A stretch of 64,000 nucleotides of DNA, taken from contig CAVWNW010000011.1 of NCBI GenBank assembly GCA_963756425.1, forward strand, positions 62,001 through 126,000, read 5' to 3'. Source of the DNA: DASQUK01 sp963756425 (lineage in GTDB: Bacteria > Actinomycetota > Acidimicrobiia > Acidimicrobiales > VFJN01). The notes beneath the pieces were generated by a model. That model did not search any database. It was not told where the DNA came from and was given only the letters and a program-made list of their open reading frames with translations. Of the stretch, positions 35,663 to 44,493 are shown piece after piece. The position numbers were made by a program, and so were the translations under genes. Positions within the stretch are counted from its first letter, which is position 1; every line of letters starts with the position of its first letter.

Positions 35663-36281
35663 CGGTCCCGAAGAGGCGGTCTCCGGCGTCGCCCAGTCCT
35701 GGGACGATGAATGCACGCTCGTCGAGGTGGTCGTCGACGGCCGCCGTGACCACCCGCTCGACCAGCCCCGACGCCTCGACCCGTTGGAGCCCCTCGGGGG
35801 CCGACAGCACGCACACGCCGGTCATCGGCCCGGCGGCACGGTCCCGCAGGAGCCGGCAGGCATGCTCGAGCGAGCCGCCGGTGGCGAGCATGGGGTCGAG
35901 CACGAGAACAGGGCGGCCCGCGAGGTCGGCGGGCACCGAGTTCATATAGGGCTCGGGCTGGAGCGTCTCCTCGTTGCGCGCCACGCCGACGAAGGCCGTC
36001 TCGGTCTCGGGCAGCAGGCGTATGACGGCGCCGTGGAGCCCGAGGCCGGCGCGGAGCACCGGCACCACCAGTGGGGGACGGGCGATCCGGACGCCGGTGG
36101 AGGGCCCCATGGGGGTGCGGACGTCGACCGGCTCGGTCGGCAGCGTCCGGCACGCCTCGTAGACGAGCATGCCGGCGAGCTCGTCCATGGCCAGGCGGAA
36201 GGTGCCCCGGTCGGTCGTCTCGTCGCGTAGGCGCGTGAGCAACCGGGCGGCGAGCGGATGGTCGACGATGAGGACTTCCAT
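35658..36281 (-). CDS. upp: Uracil phosphoribosyltransferase
   Basis: A 207-residue enzyme making UMP from uracil and PRPP. The PRPP loop is VLVLDPMLATGGSLEHA, ARPPLVVPVLRAGLGL is the substrate flap region, and DDHLDERAFIVPGLGDAGDRLFGT is the C-terminal uracil-binding block. It completes salvage of the uracil released by DeoA. It is convergent with the mutase gene and divergent from the PfkB kinase. Confidence 0.97.
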   Translation of the reverse strand: MEVLIVDHPLAARLLTRLRDETTDRGTFRLAMDELAGMLVYEACRTLPTEPVDVRTPMGPSTGVRIARPPLVVPVLRAGLGLHGAVIRLLPETETAFVGVARNEETLQPEPYMNSVPADLAGRPVLVLDPMLATGGSLEHACRLLRDRAAGPMTGVCVLSAPEGLQRVEASGLVERVVTAAVDDHLDERAFIVPGLGDAGDRLFGTA

Positions 36282-36415
36282 ACGGGGGCGCAGTCTCGCG
36301 GATGGAGCCGACCTCCCGGGTGATCGCGGGCGACCCCCGGCGACTGGGCGGGGGCGGCTCCGGGTAGTCGTCGTGCATCGACTCCGACCAGGAACCCCGT
36401 GGGCGGACGGTCGCC

Positions 36416-37351
36416 GTGTTCGCGCCAGCCCCGGTTCTGGTGTGCACGTTCGAGTACCCGCACGACCGCTCCGACCCGGTGGTCGCGCTCAACGTCGGGG
36501 GTCAGGGGCCCTGGGTGGCCCGGGCCATCGACGCCCTCGGCGCCCACGCCGTGCTGGTTGTGCCCCTCGGCGGCGACACGGGCCGCGTCGGGCGACACCT
36601 CCTCGCCGAGGAGCCGCACGAGGTCCGCGCCGTGGAGACCGTTGCGCCGATCGCCTGCTACCTGGAGGAGCGTCGCGACAGCAAACGCACGTGCATCCGC
36701 GATGCGCCGCCCGGCCGGTTCGGCCCGCGTGAGCTGGACGACCTCTACAGCGCCGCCCTCACCGCGGGCCTCGACGCCGACGTGTGTGTGATCACCGGTT
36801 CGCCCTGGGGCGACCATGTCGATTCGTCGCTGCTCACCCGGCTGACCGCCGATCTCGCCACGTTCGGGCGCACCACCGTCGCCGATCTGTCGGGCGACCA
36901 GCTCGACGCCGCCCTCACCGGGGGAGTCGACTGGCTCAAGATCGCCGACGACGAGCTGGCCGGGCCCGACGAACCCGGTCTGGTCGACGACGAGGATGGC
37001 CTGTGGGAGCGCGCCTTGGACTTGACGCGCGCCCACGGCCGCGAGCGCAATGTCGTCGTCTCGCGGGCCGATCGGCCGACGCTGGTGGCCACGGACGGCA
37101 CCTGCTACGCGGTGTCCGCCCTGGGGTTGTCGACCGTGGACGCCCGGGGCTCCGGCGACGCGATGACGGCGGCGTTGGCTACCGGGCTCGCCGCAGAGCT
37201 GCCGGTGGACGCACTGCTCCGCCGCGCCGCGGCCGCCGGGGCGGCCAATGCGGTCCACAAGGGCAGTGCCACGCCCGACGCCGAGCTCGTGGACCGCCTG
37301 GCGGAAGAGATCGAGGTGTCGGAGGTGACCGGGGTGGGAGGCGGGTCCTGA
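36416..37351 (+). CDS. PfkB family carbohydrate kinase
   Basis: A 311-residue ribokinase-fold kinase. The N-terminal NVGGQGPWVARAIDALGA is the sugar-binding loop, WLKIADDEL is the conserved N-x-x-E-like segment and STVDARGSGDAMTAALA is the catalytic signature with Asp as base. The pattern is nearest to 1-phosphofructokinase and tagatose 6-phosphate kinases. Near upp and deoA it could act on a pentose or nucleoside instead. GTG 36416 has no strong ribosome site. Confidence 0.88.
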   Translation: MFAPAPVLVCTFEYPHDRSDPVVALNVGGQGPWVARAIDALGAHAVLVVPLGGDTGRVGRHLLAEEPHEVRAVETVAPIACYLEERRDSKRTCIRDAPPGRFGPRELDDLYSAALTAGLDADVCVITGSPWGDHVDSSLLTRLTADLATFGRTTVADLSGDQLDAALTGGVDWLKIADDELAGPDEPGLVDDEDGLWERALDLTRAHGRERNVVVSRADRPTLVATDGTCYAVSALGLSTVDARGSGDAMTAALATGLAAELPVDALLRRAAAAGAANAVHKGSATPDAELVDRLAEEIEVSEVTGVGGGS

Positions 37352-37369
37352 GCGGCTAGGAAGGACAAC

Positions 37370-38227
37370 ATGACCGACACCGACACCCCCACCGCAGCGG
37401 CCGCCGGCACGATTCCCATCGGCGACGACCTGTCCGTGAACCGACTCGGCTTCGGGGCGATGCGGATCACGGGCCCGGGCATCTGGGGCCCGCCCGCCGA
37501 CCACGACGAGGCGGTGCAGGTCCTCCGCCGGGCGGTGGAGCTCGGCGTCGACTTCATCGACACTGCCGACAGCTACGGCCCGGAGGTCAGCGAGGAGCTG
37601 ATCGCCGAGGCGTTGTTCCCCTACCCCGACGGCCTGGTCATCGCCACCAAGGGTGGCTTCCTACGCCCGGGGCCCGGTAACTGGAAGCCAGACGGTCGTC
37701 CGGAGCACCTGCGGGCGGTGTGCGAGGGCAGCCTGGCCCGCCTGCGGCTCGACCAGATCCCCCTGTACCAGTTCCACCGCCCCGACCCCGCGGTGCCCTT
37801 CGAGGACTCCGTGGGCGAGCTGGTGGCGCTGCGGGACGAGGGCAAGATCCGACACATCGGGCTGTCGAACGTCGACGTCGCCCTGTTCGAGAGGGCGTCG
37901 ACGCTCACGCCGATCGTCTCGGTCCAGAACCGCTACAACCCCTCCGACAGGGCGACCGAGCCCCTGATCGAGCTCGCGGGGACCCGCGGCTTCGCGTTCA
38001 TCCCCTGGGCGCCGGTCGGTGGCTATCGGCCGGGGGCGGGCGACGGCCTGGCGACGGTCGCCAAGCGGTTGGGCGCTTCGCCGGTGCAGGTGGCGATCGC
38101 GTGGCAGCTGGCGCGCTCCCCGCAGATGCTGCCCATCCCGGGCACCTCGTCGGTGGCGCACCTCGAGGAGAACATCGCCGCGGCGGCAATCGAGCTGTCT
38201 GACGACGACCTCGCCCTGATCGGGTAG
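37370..38227 (+). CDS. Aldo/keto reductase
   Basis: A 285-residue TIM-barrel NADPH reductase. The catalytic tetrad is visible: Asp in FIDTADSYG, Tyr in the same motif, Lys in VIATKGG and His in YQFHRPDP. IGLSNVDVALFE and IPGTSSVAHLEEN are coenzyme-binding segments. ATG 37370 follows GGAAGG. It is 18 bp after the PfkB gene and may be cotranscribed. The substrate is unknown. Confidence 0.93.
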   Translation: MTDTDTPTAAAAGTIPIGDDLSVNRLGFGAMRITGPGIWGPPADHDEAVQVLRRAVELGVDFIDTADSYGPEVSEELIAEALFPYPDGLVIATKGGFLRPGPGNWKPDGRPEHLRAVCEGSLARLRLDQIPLYQFHRPDPAVPFEDSVGELVALRDEGKIRHIGLSNVDVALFERASTLTPIVSVQNRYNPSDRATEPLIELAGTRGFAFIPWAPVGGYRPGAGDGLATVAKRLGASPVQVAIAWQLARSPQMLPIPGTSSVAHLEENIAAAAIELSDDDLALIG

Positions 38228-38255
38228 GACCGAGGACTGTGACGCTCGCGGGCCG

Positions 38256-38723
38256 CTAGGTGGGCACCGCCGCCGCGCCGGGGTTCACGTGGTCGCGCAC
38301 CTTGCGCAGCAGTGCGGCGAGCTGGCGCTGCTCGTCGGCGGCGAGGACGCCGGTGAAGTAGCGCTCGACGTGCTCGAGGTGCGGGCCGACGGCCGCGCGT
38401 ATGCGCTCGGAGCCCGCCGGCGTGAGCGACGCGAAGGCGCCCCGCCGGTCTGACGGGCAGGGCACGCGCTCGACGAGGCCCGCCGCCTCCAGCCGGTCGA
38501 CCGCGCGGGTGAGCCCGCTCGGGGTGAGGCTGGTCTGCGCGGCCAGGTCGCTCATCCTCAGGCGCTGCCCCGGGGAGCGGGCCAGGCGGATCAGCAGCTC
38601 GAACCAACCCAACGGCAGGTCGGCGTCGCGTTCGAGGCCTCGGTCGAGCTCCGTCCGCAATGCGGTGTAGCTCTCGGTGAGGAGGCCGACCAACGTGATC
38701 CGGTCGTCCTGGAGGCCGTCCAT
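38256..38723 (-). CDS. MarR family regulator
   Basis: A 155-residue winged-helix protein. LRMSDLAAQTSLTPSGLTRAVDRLEAAGLV is split over the recognition region (residues about 55-85) and the wing is VPCPSDRRGAFASLT. ATG 38723 is preferred to 38762 because the first 13 extension residues are not conserved-looking and lie in an AT-rich stretch (38745-38775) that probably holds the promoter. It lies between an aldo/keto reductase and menB; targets are unknown. Confidence 0.9.
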   Translation of the reverse strand: MDGLQDDRITLVGLLTESYTALRTELDRGLERDADLPLGWFELLIRLARSPGQRLRMSDLAAQTSLTPSGLTRAVDRLEAAGLVERVPCPSDRRGAFASLTPAGSERIRAAVGPHLEHVERYFTGVLAADEQRQLAALLRKVRDHVNPGAAAVPT

Positions 38724-38795
38724 CCGCTCATCGTAGGGGGAGATAGTTGCGCGGCGAACCATATTGATAAACGGACGGTACGACCGAGGTGGCGT

Positions 38796-39695
38796 CTAGT
38801 AGTGCCAGGGGTGCGCCGACCAGTCCGGGTCGCGCCGCTCGAGGAACGCGTCGCGTCCCTCCTCCGCCTCGGCGGTGCCGTAGGCCAGGCGGGTGGCCTC
38901 GGCGGCGAACACCTGCTGGCCGACAAGGCCGTCGTCGATGAGGTTGAAGGCGTACTTCAGCATGCGGATCGACGTGGGGCTCTTGCCCATGACCTTCCGG
39001 GCCCAGTCGAGCCCGGCTGCCTCCAGGCGGTCGTGCTCCACCACCGCGTTGACCATCCCCATGCGGTGGGCGTCCTCGGCCGAGTAGGTGTCGCCGAGGA
39101 AGAAGATCTCGCGGGCGAACTTCTGGCCCACCTGCCGGGCGAGGTAGGCCGAGCCGAACCCCCCGTCGAAGCTCGCGACGTCGGCATCGGTCTGCCGAAA
39201 GCGGGCGTGCTCACGGCTGGCGAGCGTGAGGTCGCAGATCACGTGAAGGCTGTGCCCGCCGCCGGCTGCCCAGCCCGGCACCAGGCAGATGACCACCTTG
39301 GGCATGAACCGGATGAGGCGGTGCACCTCCATGATGTGCAGCCGCCCGGTGCGGGCGGGGTCGATCGTCTGGTTGGTCTCGCCCTCGGCGTAGCGGTAGC
39401 CGTCACGCCCACGGATGCGCTGGTCGCCGCCCGAACAGAATGCCCAGCCGCCATCGCGGGGCGACGGTCCGTTGCCCGTGAGGAGGACACAGCCGACGTC
39501 GGGTGCCTGCCGCGCATGGTCGAGCGCCCGGTATAGCTCGTCCACCGTGTGCGGGCGGAAGGCGTTGCGGACCTCGGGGCGGTCGAACGCCACGCGGACG
39601 GCGCCCACGTCGACGGACCGGTGATAGGTGATGTCGGTGAACTCGAAGCCCTCGACGGGACGCCACGCCGCAGCGTCGAACAGGGCAGAGACCAT
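38796..39695 (-). CDS. menB: 1,4-dihydroxy-2-naphthoyl-CoA synthase
   Basis: A 299-residue crotonase-fold enzyme of menaquinone synthesis. FCSGGDQRIRGRDGY is the MenB signature, GWAAGGGHSLHVICDLTLAS the oxyanion-hole region, and DADVASFDGGFGSAYLARQVG includes the catalytic Asp. The C-terminus WSAHPWHY fits. ATG 39695 follows GGAGGT by six bases. It is alone; other men genes are not in this window. Confidence 0.95.
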   Translation of the reverse strand: MVSALFDAAAWRPVEGFEFTDITYHRSVDVGAVRVAFDRPEVRNAFRPHTVDELYRALDHARQAPDVGCVLLTGNGPSPRDGGWAFCSGGDQRIRGRDGYRYAEGETNQTIDPARTGRLHIMEVHRLIRFMPKVVICLVPGWAAGGGHSLHVICDLTLASREHARFRQTDADVASFDGGFGSAYLARQVGQKFAREIFFLGDTYSAEDAHRMGMVNAVVEHDRLEAAGLDWARKVMGKSPTSIRMLKYAFNLIDDGLVGQQVFAAEATRLAYGTAEAEEGRDAFLERRDPDWSAHPWHY

Positions 39696-39802
39696 GGGCA
39701 CCTCCAGGAACTACGTGGTCTAGCGCGGGGCACGGCCCGCGAGCACGTTCGGGTGCGAGACACCGATGGCTCATGGGCCGGTCGGGTGGGTATGCCCGCG
39801 TC

Positions 39803-40189
39803 ATGGACGCCATCACGATGCTCAGGGACGATCACGGCTCGGTCGAGAAGCTGTTCAAGCGCTTCGAGGAGGCGGGCCCACGTGCGTTCGTGGAGAAGCG
39901 CAATGTCGTCGACCGCATGATCGAGGAGCTCTCGGTCCACGCCGCGATCGAGGAGCAGCTGTTCTACCCGGTCACCCGGGCGACGGTGCCTGCAGTCGAA
40001 CAGGTGGCCCTCGAGAGCCTGGAGGAGCACCACGTCGTCAAGTGGGTGCTCTCGGAGCTCGAGGGCATGGACCCGGCGGACGAACGGTTCGGGGCCAAGG
40101 TCACAGTGTTGATCGAGAACGTGCGCCACCACGTCCGGGAGGAAGAGGCCGAATACTTCCGCGAGGTTCGCCGCGGAGCTCGGTGGTAA
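39803..40189 (+). CDS. Hemerythrin-domain protein, 5' part before a frameshift
   Basis: 128 residues of a four-helix hemerythrin domain with the His/Glu di-iron ligands: LRDDHGSVEKLF, VHAAIEEQLFYP, LEEHHVVKWVL and VRHHVREEEAEYF. It binds oxygen or senses iron or redox state. The frame stops at TAA 40187-40189 just where homologues continue with an ELG-x-K-AL-x-ELG-x-M helix. That exact sequence is present in the +1 frame from 40176, so the gene is broken or mis-sequenced by one base near 40172-40176. The ATG at 39803 is preferred to 39773. Confidence 0.82.
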   Translation: MDAITMLRDDHGSVEKLFKRFEEAGPRAFVEKRNVVDRMIEELSVHAAIEEQLFYPVTRATVPAVEQVALESLEEHHVVKWVLSELEGMDPADERFGAKVTVLIENVRHHVREEEAEYFREVRRGARW

Positions 40190-40592
40190 GGCCCTCAACG
40201 AGCTGGGCGATGCCATGGCCAAGGCCCGCGAGACGGCGCCGACACGCCCCCACCCCCGGCTGTCCGACACCCCGCCCGGCAACATCTTCGGCGGCACGGT
40301 CGCGGGCGTGATCGATCGCGTCGTCGACACGGTCAGCGGTGCCGTGCAGGGCGGGCTGGCGGCCGCGCAGGACCTGGTCGACCGGGTGGCGGGCCGCCAG
40401 CCGCGGCGATCAGCACCCACCGGCACCCGCCTGACGCGCCGGACCGCACAGTCGGTCCGCGGCGATGCGGACGTCGTTGTGGAGCGCGTCATCGCCAGCG
40501 TCATCGAGGCGAAGGCGAGCGCCCAGCAAGTCGCCCGTGACGCCCGCTCCGGGGCGGCGCGGACCGCCAAGGCGGCGAGGGGCGCCGGCTGA
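40176..40592 (+). pseudogene. 3' part of the hemerythrin gene in the shifted frame
   Basis: From 40176 the frame reads ELGGKALNELGDAMAKARE, then APTRPHPRLSDTPPGN, the standard C-terminal extension of actinobacterial hemerythrin proteins, and an Ala/Arg/Val-rich amphipathic tail to 40592. Removing one G from the CGCGGAG at about 40172-40178 joins both parts into one protein of about 262 residues. It could start alone at ATG 40215, but the preceding conserved helix argues for one gene. Confidence 0.7.
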
Positions 40593-40736
40593 CGCACGTC
40601 GGCGTTGCGGCCGAGCACGACCCCACGACACAGCGCGCATTACCGTGAGCGAGCCCGGGCCGAGCCGGCGGGCGGCCGCAGGTCGTTGCCACCCCGGCCC
40701 AACTCGGCGCAGCGACAGTCAACGGGGTGAGACGAC

Positions 40737-41162
40737 GTGGCAAGAGCGGTGGTCATCTACGAGAGCCTCACCGGCAACACGGCGCGAGCCGCCCGGCTCA
40801 TCGGCGATGCGGTCGCCAGCCGGGGCGTCGAGGCGTCCATCTACCCCATCACCGCGATCGGGCTGAAGGACCTCGCCGCCGCCGACATCGTGTTCGTCGG
40901 CACCTGGGTCGATGGCCTGGTGCTCTTCGGGCACCGGCCGGGCAGGGCCGGGAGGATCCGGTCGATGCCCGTCATGGACGGCAAGCGGGTGGCGGCGTTC
41001 ATGACGTACGCCATCCACGCCGGCAAGGCGCTCGACAAGTTCGCCAACGTCCTGTCGGAGCGCGGCGCCACCGTCGTGGCCCGCACCCTCCTGCGCCGCG
41101 ACCGGCTCGAGGCCGGCGTGGACGAGTTCGTGCTCGACGCTCTCGCCACCGTTCCGGCCTGA
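40737..41162 (+). CDS. Flavodoxin domain protein
   Basis: A 141-residue FMN-binding domain. The phosphate loop is YESLTGNTARAARLIGDAV and the isoalloxazine loop GTWVDGLVLFGHRP; AAFMTYAIHAGKALDKF gives the second flavin loop. It is an electron carrier or a flavodoxin-like quinone reductase. GTG 40737 has GGGGTGA upstream. It is convergent with hmgA. Confidence 0.88.
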   Translation: MARAVVIYESLTGNTARAARLIGDAVASRGVEASIYPITAIGLKDLAAADIVFVGTWVDGLVLFGHRPGRAGRIRSMPVMDGKRVAAFMTYAIHAGKALDKFANVLSERGATVVARTLLRRDRLEAGVDEFVLDALATVPA

Positions 41163-41188
41163 GGGGCGCGGCCGTCAGCCCTGTGGAT

Positions 41189-42373
41189 CTACGTGGTCGC
41201 CGACCGCGCCCACGACCAGGCATAGTCGGCGTCGTCGCAGGCCCGGGCGCCGTCCGCAAGCAGCAGGGGATCGAAGGTGTCGAGCATGACCGCCATCTCG
41301 TCGGTTGCCTCCTGGCCCAGGGCCCGCTCGACGCTTCCGGGCTGGGGACCGTGGATGAACCCCGCCGGGTGGAGGCTGATGGATCCCGGCTCGATGCCCG
41401 CACCCTTGCGGCTGGTGAAGTCGCCCGCGCAGTAGTAGAGGACCTCGTCGCTGTCCACGTTGGCGTGGTTGTAGGGCACCGGCACCGCCAACGGGTGGTA
41501 GTCGAGCTTGCGGGGAACGAAGCTGCACACCACGAAGCGAGGGCCGGCGAAGGTCTGATGGACCGGCGGCGGCTGGTGGACCCGCCCGGTGACGGGCTCG
41601 AAATCGTGGATCGACAGCCTGTAGGGATACAGGCAACCGTCCCAGCCCACGACGTCGAAGGGGTGGTGGGCATAGTGGTAGCGGGTCAACCCATCCCGCT
41701 GGCGCACCAGGACCTCGACCGGCGGCTGATCGGCGTCGGCCCCGTCGACGATGAGCGGTTCGTCGGGCGCGTGCAGGTCGCGCTCGCAGTAGGGGCTGTG
41801 CTCCAGGAACTGCCCCGTGGCCGACAGGTAGCGGTCCGGGGGACCGACGTGGCCCCGCGCCTCGAGGATAAGCGCATGCGTTGGCTCGCCCGCCTCGACG
41901 GTCCACCTGTGCGTCGTGGACGTGGGCACGACCACGTAGTCGCCCGCGTGGCAGTCGAGCGACCCGAACACGCTGTCGAGGCGGGCGCTGCCTTGCCGCA
42001 GGTACACGACCTCGTCCCCCATGGCGTTGCGGTAGAGCCCGCTCGACTGCGACGGCTGTGCCACCAGCATCCGCACGGACGCGTTGGCGAGCAGCAGCGT
42101 GCGGTCCGCGACCAGGTCGCCGCCGGCGGGCAGGGTGCCGGTCCGGAGGTGGCGGGGGAGGAGTGGTTCGTTGGGGCCGAGACCCGGGTCCTTCTCGGGC
42201 ACGGCCTCGGCCGCTACGAGGGCCGTCGGCGGGCGCCGGTGGTACAGCAGCGACGACGACGACGAGAAGCCTTCTGTACCCATGAGCTCTTCGGCGTACA
42301 GCTGCCCGTCCGGCGCCCGGAACTGGGTGTGGCGCTTGGGTGGGATCTCACCCACCCGTCGGTAGTACGGCAT
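41189..42373 (-). CDS. hmgA: Homogentisate 1,2-dioxygenase
   Basis: A 394-residue cupin non-heme iron enzyme of tyrosine and phenylalanine breakdown; it opens homogentisate to maleylacetoacetate. YHYAHHPFDVVGWDGCLYP and PPPVHQTFAGPRFVVCSFVPR are family blocks, and YNHANVDSDEVLYYCAGDF carries a His and the Glu iron ligand. ATG 42373 (MPYYRRVG) is chosen. It is divergent from the unknown gene plus fumarylacetoacetase, sharing the control region at 42374-42444. Confidence 0.93.
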   Translation of the reverse strand: MPYYRRVGEIPPKRHTQFRAPDGQLYAEELMGTEGFSSSSSLLYHRRPPTALVAAEAVPEKDPGLGPNEPLLPRHLRTGTLPAGGDLVADRTLLLANASVRMLVAQPSQSSGLYRNAMGDEVVYLRQGSARLDSVFGSLDCHAGDYVVVPTSTTHRWTVEAGEPTHALILEARGHVGPPDRYLSATGQFLEHSPYCERDLHAPDEPLIVDGADADQPPVEVLVRQRDGLTRYHYAHHPFDVVGWDGCLYPYRLSIHDFEPVTGRVHQPPPVHQTFAGPRFVVCSFVPRKLDYHPLAVPVPYNHANVDSDEVLYYCAGDFTSRKGAGIEPGSISLHPAGFIHGPQPGSVERALGQEATDEMAVMLDTFDPLLLADGARACDDADYAWSWARSATT

Positions 42374-42420
42374 GGCTCGGGCTGGGTCCCCTCGGTTCGG
42401 CTCCGCTGGGTCGGAAACTA

Positions 42421-42439
42421 ACCTCCGACTTCCGGAGGT
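42421..42439. promoter_or_regulatory. Inverted repeat covering the ribosome site upstream of 42445
   Basis: ACCTCCG-ACTTC-CGGAGGT has 7-bp perfect arms; the right arm holds the Shine-Dalgarno GGAGGT six bases before GTG 42445. It may be an operator for the divergent hmgA/fumarylacetoacetase genes or an RNA hairpin that hides the ribosome site. Confidence 0.5.
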
Positions 42440-42444
42440 ACAAC

Positions 42445-43221
42445 GTGACAACCAGCCTCACGGCGGCGGTCGAGCGCCTGTTCGACGACGCCAGCCTGTT
42501 TCCTCCCGCCCGGCTCCCCATGGCCGCGGCGCTGGCCGCCCACCAGCGACTGCGCGGGGGGCCGTTGGCGCCCACGGTGGGACCGTTCCTGTACCCGGCG
42601 TCCCGCTTCGACGAGCTCGAGGCGAGCCTGTCGTCGGGGCTGCCCCGGCCGCCGGAGCTCGGGGTCATCGCCTATGGCGGCGACGCCCCCTGGGCCGTCA
42701 TCTACGCCACGCCGGGGATCGTGCAGGTCGAGGCGCCGCAGTCGGCGCGGCCCCCCGAGCCTCCCCGGGGCGTGCGGCGCTACGTCGAGATCGCACCCGA
42801 CGCCGATGCGGCGGCGCTCGCCGACGTGCTCGACGAGGTGGCCGGCACCGATGTCCGGGCGAAGGTGCGCTGTGGCGGCCTGACGCCGGACGACGTGCCC
42901 AGCTGCGAGTGGCTGGCCGCCGCGCTTGCGGGCTGTGCCGAGCGAGGGATCACGCTCAAGGCCACGGCCGGGCTCCATCATCCGTTCCGCGCCACCGGGC
43001 CCGATGGCCCGCGGCACGGGCTCGTCAACCTGCTGGCGGCTGCCGGCGCCGCGCATGCCGGTGCCGATGCTGCGACGCTGGGCGAGATCCTGGCGGTGGA
43101 GGCGGACGGATCGGCGGCGCTGCTGGACCACGTCGAGGGCGCCCGGGGCCTGCTCGCGTCCGTGGGCACGTGCTCGATCGACGAGACGGTCGAGGGACTC
43201 ACGGCTCAGGGATTGCTCTAA
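42445..43221 (+). CDS. Unknown protein between hmgA and fumarylacetoacetase
   Basis: A 258-residue soluble protein. Segments VGPFLYPASRFDELEA, AKVRCGGLTPDDVPS, GITLKATAGLHHPFR and HGLVNLLAA look like strands and active-site ends of a TIM barrel, with a conserved-looking Lys and two His. I recognise no enzyme family. It is one base from the fumarylacetoacetase start and shares the hmgA control region, so a part in homogentisate catabolism is likely. The missing step between these two enzymes is maleylacetoacetate isomerisation. Confidence 0.75.
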   Translation: MTTSLTAAVERLFDDASLFPPARLPMAAALAAHQRLRGGPLAPTVGPFLYPASRFDELEASLSSGLPRPPELGVIAYGGDAPWAVIYATPGIVQVEAPQSARPPEPPRGVRRYVEIAPDADAAALADVLDEVAGTDVRAKVRCGGLTPDDVPSCEWLAAALAGCAERGITLKATAGLHHPFRATGPDGPRHGLVNLLAAAGAAHAGADAATLGEILAVEADGSAALLDHVEGARGLLASVGTCSIDETVEGLTAQGLL

Positions 43222-43222
43222 C

Positions 43223-44467
43223 ATGCTCAGGTCGTGGGTGGCGGGCGCCGACGGTTCGGGATTCCCCGCGGAGCACCTGCCCCTGGGGGTGTTCTCGGTG
43301 GGCGGGGGAGCGCCGCGGGTCGGGGCACGGATCGGCGACCAGGTGCTCGACCTCACCCGACTCTCGGCCGACGGGCTGGTCGGGGTCGCCGCCGAGGGTG
43401 AGGCGTTCGCCGCTCCGACGCTCAATCCGTTCCTGGCCCTGGGCCCGGCGACCTGGCAGGCCGTCCGCGACCGGGTCACCGAGCTCGTCTGCGATCCTGC
43501 CGGGCGGGAGCGGGTCGCAGCGGCGCTGGTGCCGTGCGCCGCCGCAACCGTCCACCCGCCGATCGCGGTGGCCGACTACGTGGACTTCTACAGCTCCATC
43601 GAGCACGCGACGAACCTGGGCCGGATGTTTCGCCCCGACGCCGAGCCGCTGCTCCCCAACTGGCGGCACCTGCCCGTCGCCTACCACGGGCGCGCCGGCA
43701 CGGTCGTGGTCTCGGGCACCCCGGTGGCACGCCCCACGGGTCAGCGCCGCTCGAAGGACGGTGCCATCGAGTTCGGGCCCAGCACCCGGCTGGACATCGA
43801 GCTGGAGCTCGGGTTCGTGGTCGGCGTTCCCTCGCGCCAGGGCCAGCCGGTCCCCATCGGCGACGCCGCCCAGCACATCTTCGGGGTCGCCCTCGTGAAC
43901 GACTGGTCGGCCCGCGACATCCAGGTCTGGGAGGGCCAGCCTCTGGGCCCGTTCCTGGGTAAGTCGTTCGCCACCACCATGGCGGGATGGGTCACGCCGC
44001 TGGCGGCGCTCGCCTCCTGCCACGTCGACGGTCCGGCGCAGGACCCGGAGCCGCTGGAGTACCTGCGCCTGGCCGAGCCCTGGGGCCTGGACATCGACCT
44101 CGAGGTGACGCTGACGCCCGCCGGGGCCGCCCCAGGCAGCGAGCCGGCGCCGATCAGCCGCGGGACGGCGGCGGGTCTCTACTGGCGGCTACCCCAGCAG
44201 ATCGCCCACCTCACCGTCAACGGCGCCCACCTGCGAACCGGCGACCTGCTGGCCTCGGGCACGATCTCCGGGCCGGTCCGCGGCAGCGAGGGCAGCCTCA
44301 TCGAGCTAACTGTCGGCGGCGCCCAGCCCCTGGAGGTCGCCGGCATCCGGCGGACCTTCCTCGAGGACGGCGACGAGGTGGTGTTGCGGGGATGGGCGCG
44401 GCCTGAGGACGGGGTCACGATCGCGCTGGGCGAGGCGGCGGGCCGGATCGTGCCGGCGGGCGGATAG
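43223..44467 (+). CDS. fahA: Fumarylacetoacetase
   Basis: A 414-residue two-domain hydrolase giving fumarate and acetoacetate. The N-terminal SH3-like domain is residues 1-120. The catalytic domain has DYVDFYSSIEHATNLGRMFRP with the catalytic His, GFVVG, LVNDWSARDIQVWEGQPLGPF with the metal Asp, and KSFATTMAGWVTP. LLASGTISGP and EDGDEVVLRGWA close the fold. It starts one base after the unknown gene. Confidence 0.95.
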   Translation: MLRSWVAGADGSGFPAEHLPLGVFSVGGGAPRVGARIGDQVLDLTRLSADGLVGVAAEGEAFAAPTLNPFLALGPATWQAVRDRVTELVCDPAGRERVAAALVPCAAATVHPPIAVADYVDFYSSIEHATNLGRMFRPDAEPLLPNWRHLPVAYHGRAGTVVVSGTPVARPTGQRRSKDGAIEFGPSTRLDIELELGFVVGVPSRQGQPVPIGDAAQHIFGVALVNDWSARDIQVWEGQPLGPFLGKSFATTMAGWVTPLAALASCHVDGPAQDPEPLEYLRLAEPWGLDIDLEVTLTPAGAAPGSEPAPISRGTAAGLYWRLPQQIAHLTVNGAHLRTGDLLASGTISGPVRGSEGSLIELTVGGAQPLEVAGIRRTFLEDGDEVVLRGWARPEDGVTIALGEAAGRIVPAGG

Positions 44468-44493
44468 CCCGCGGTCGCCGCCAGATGACCATT

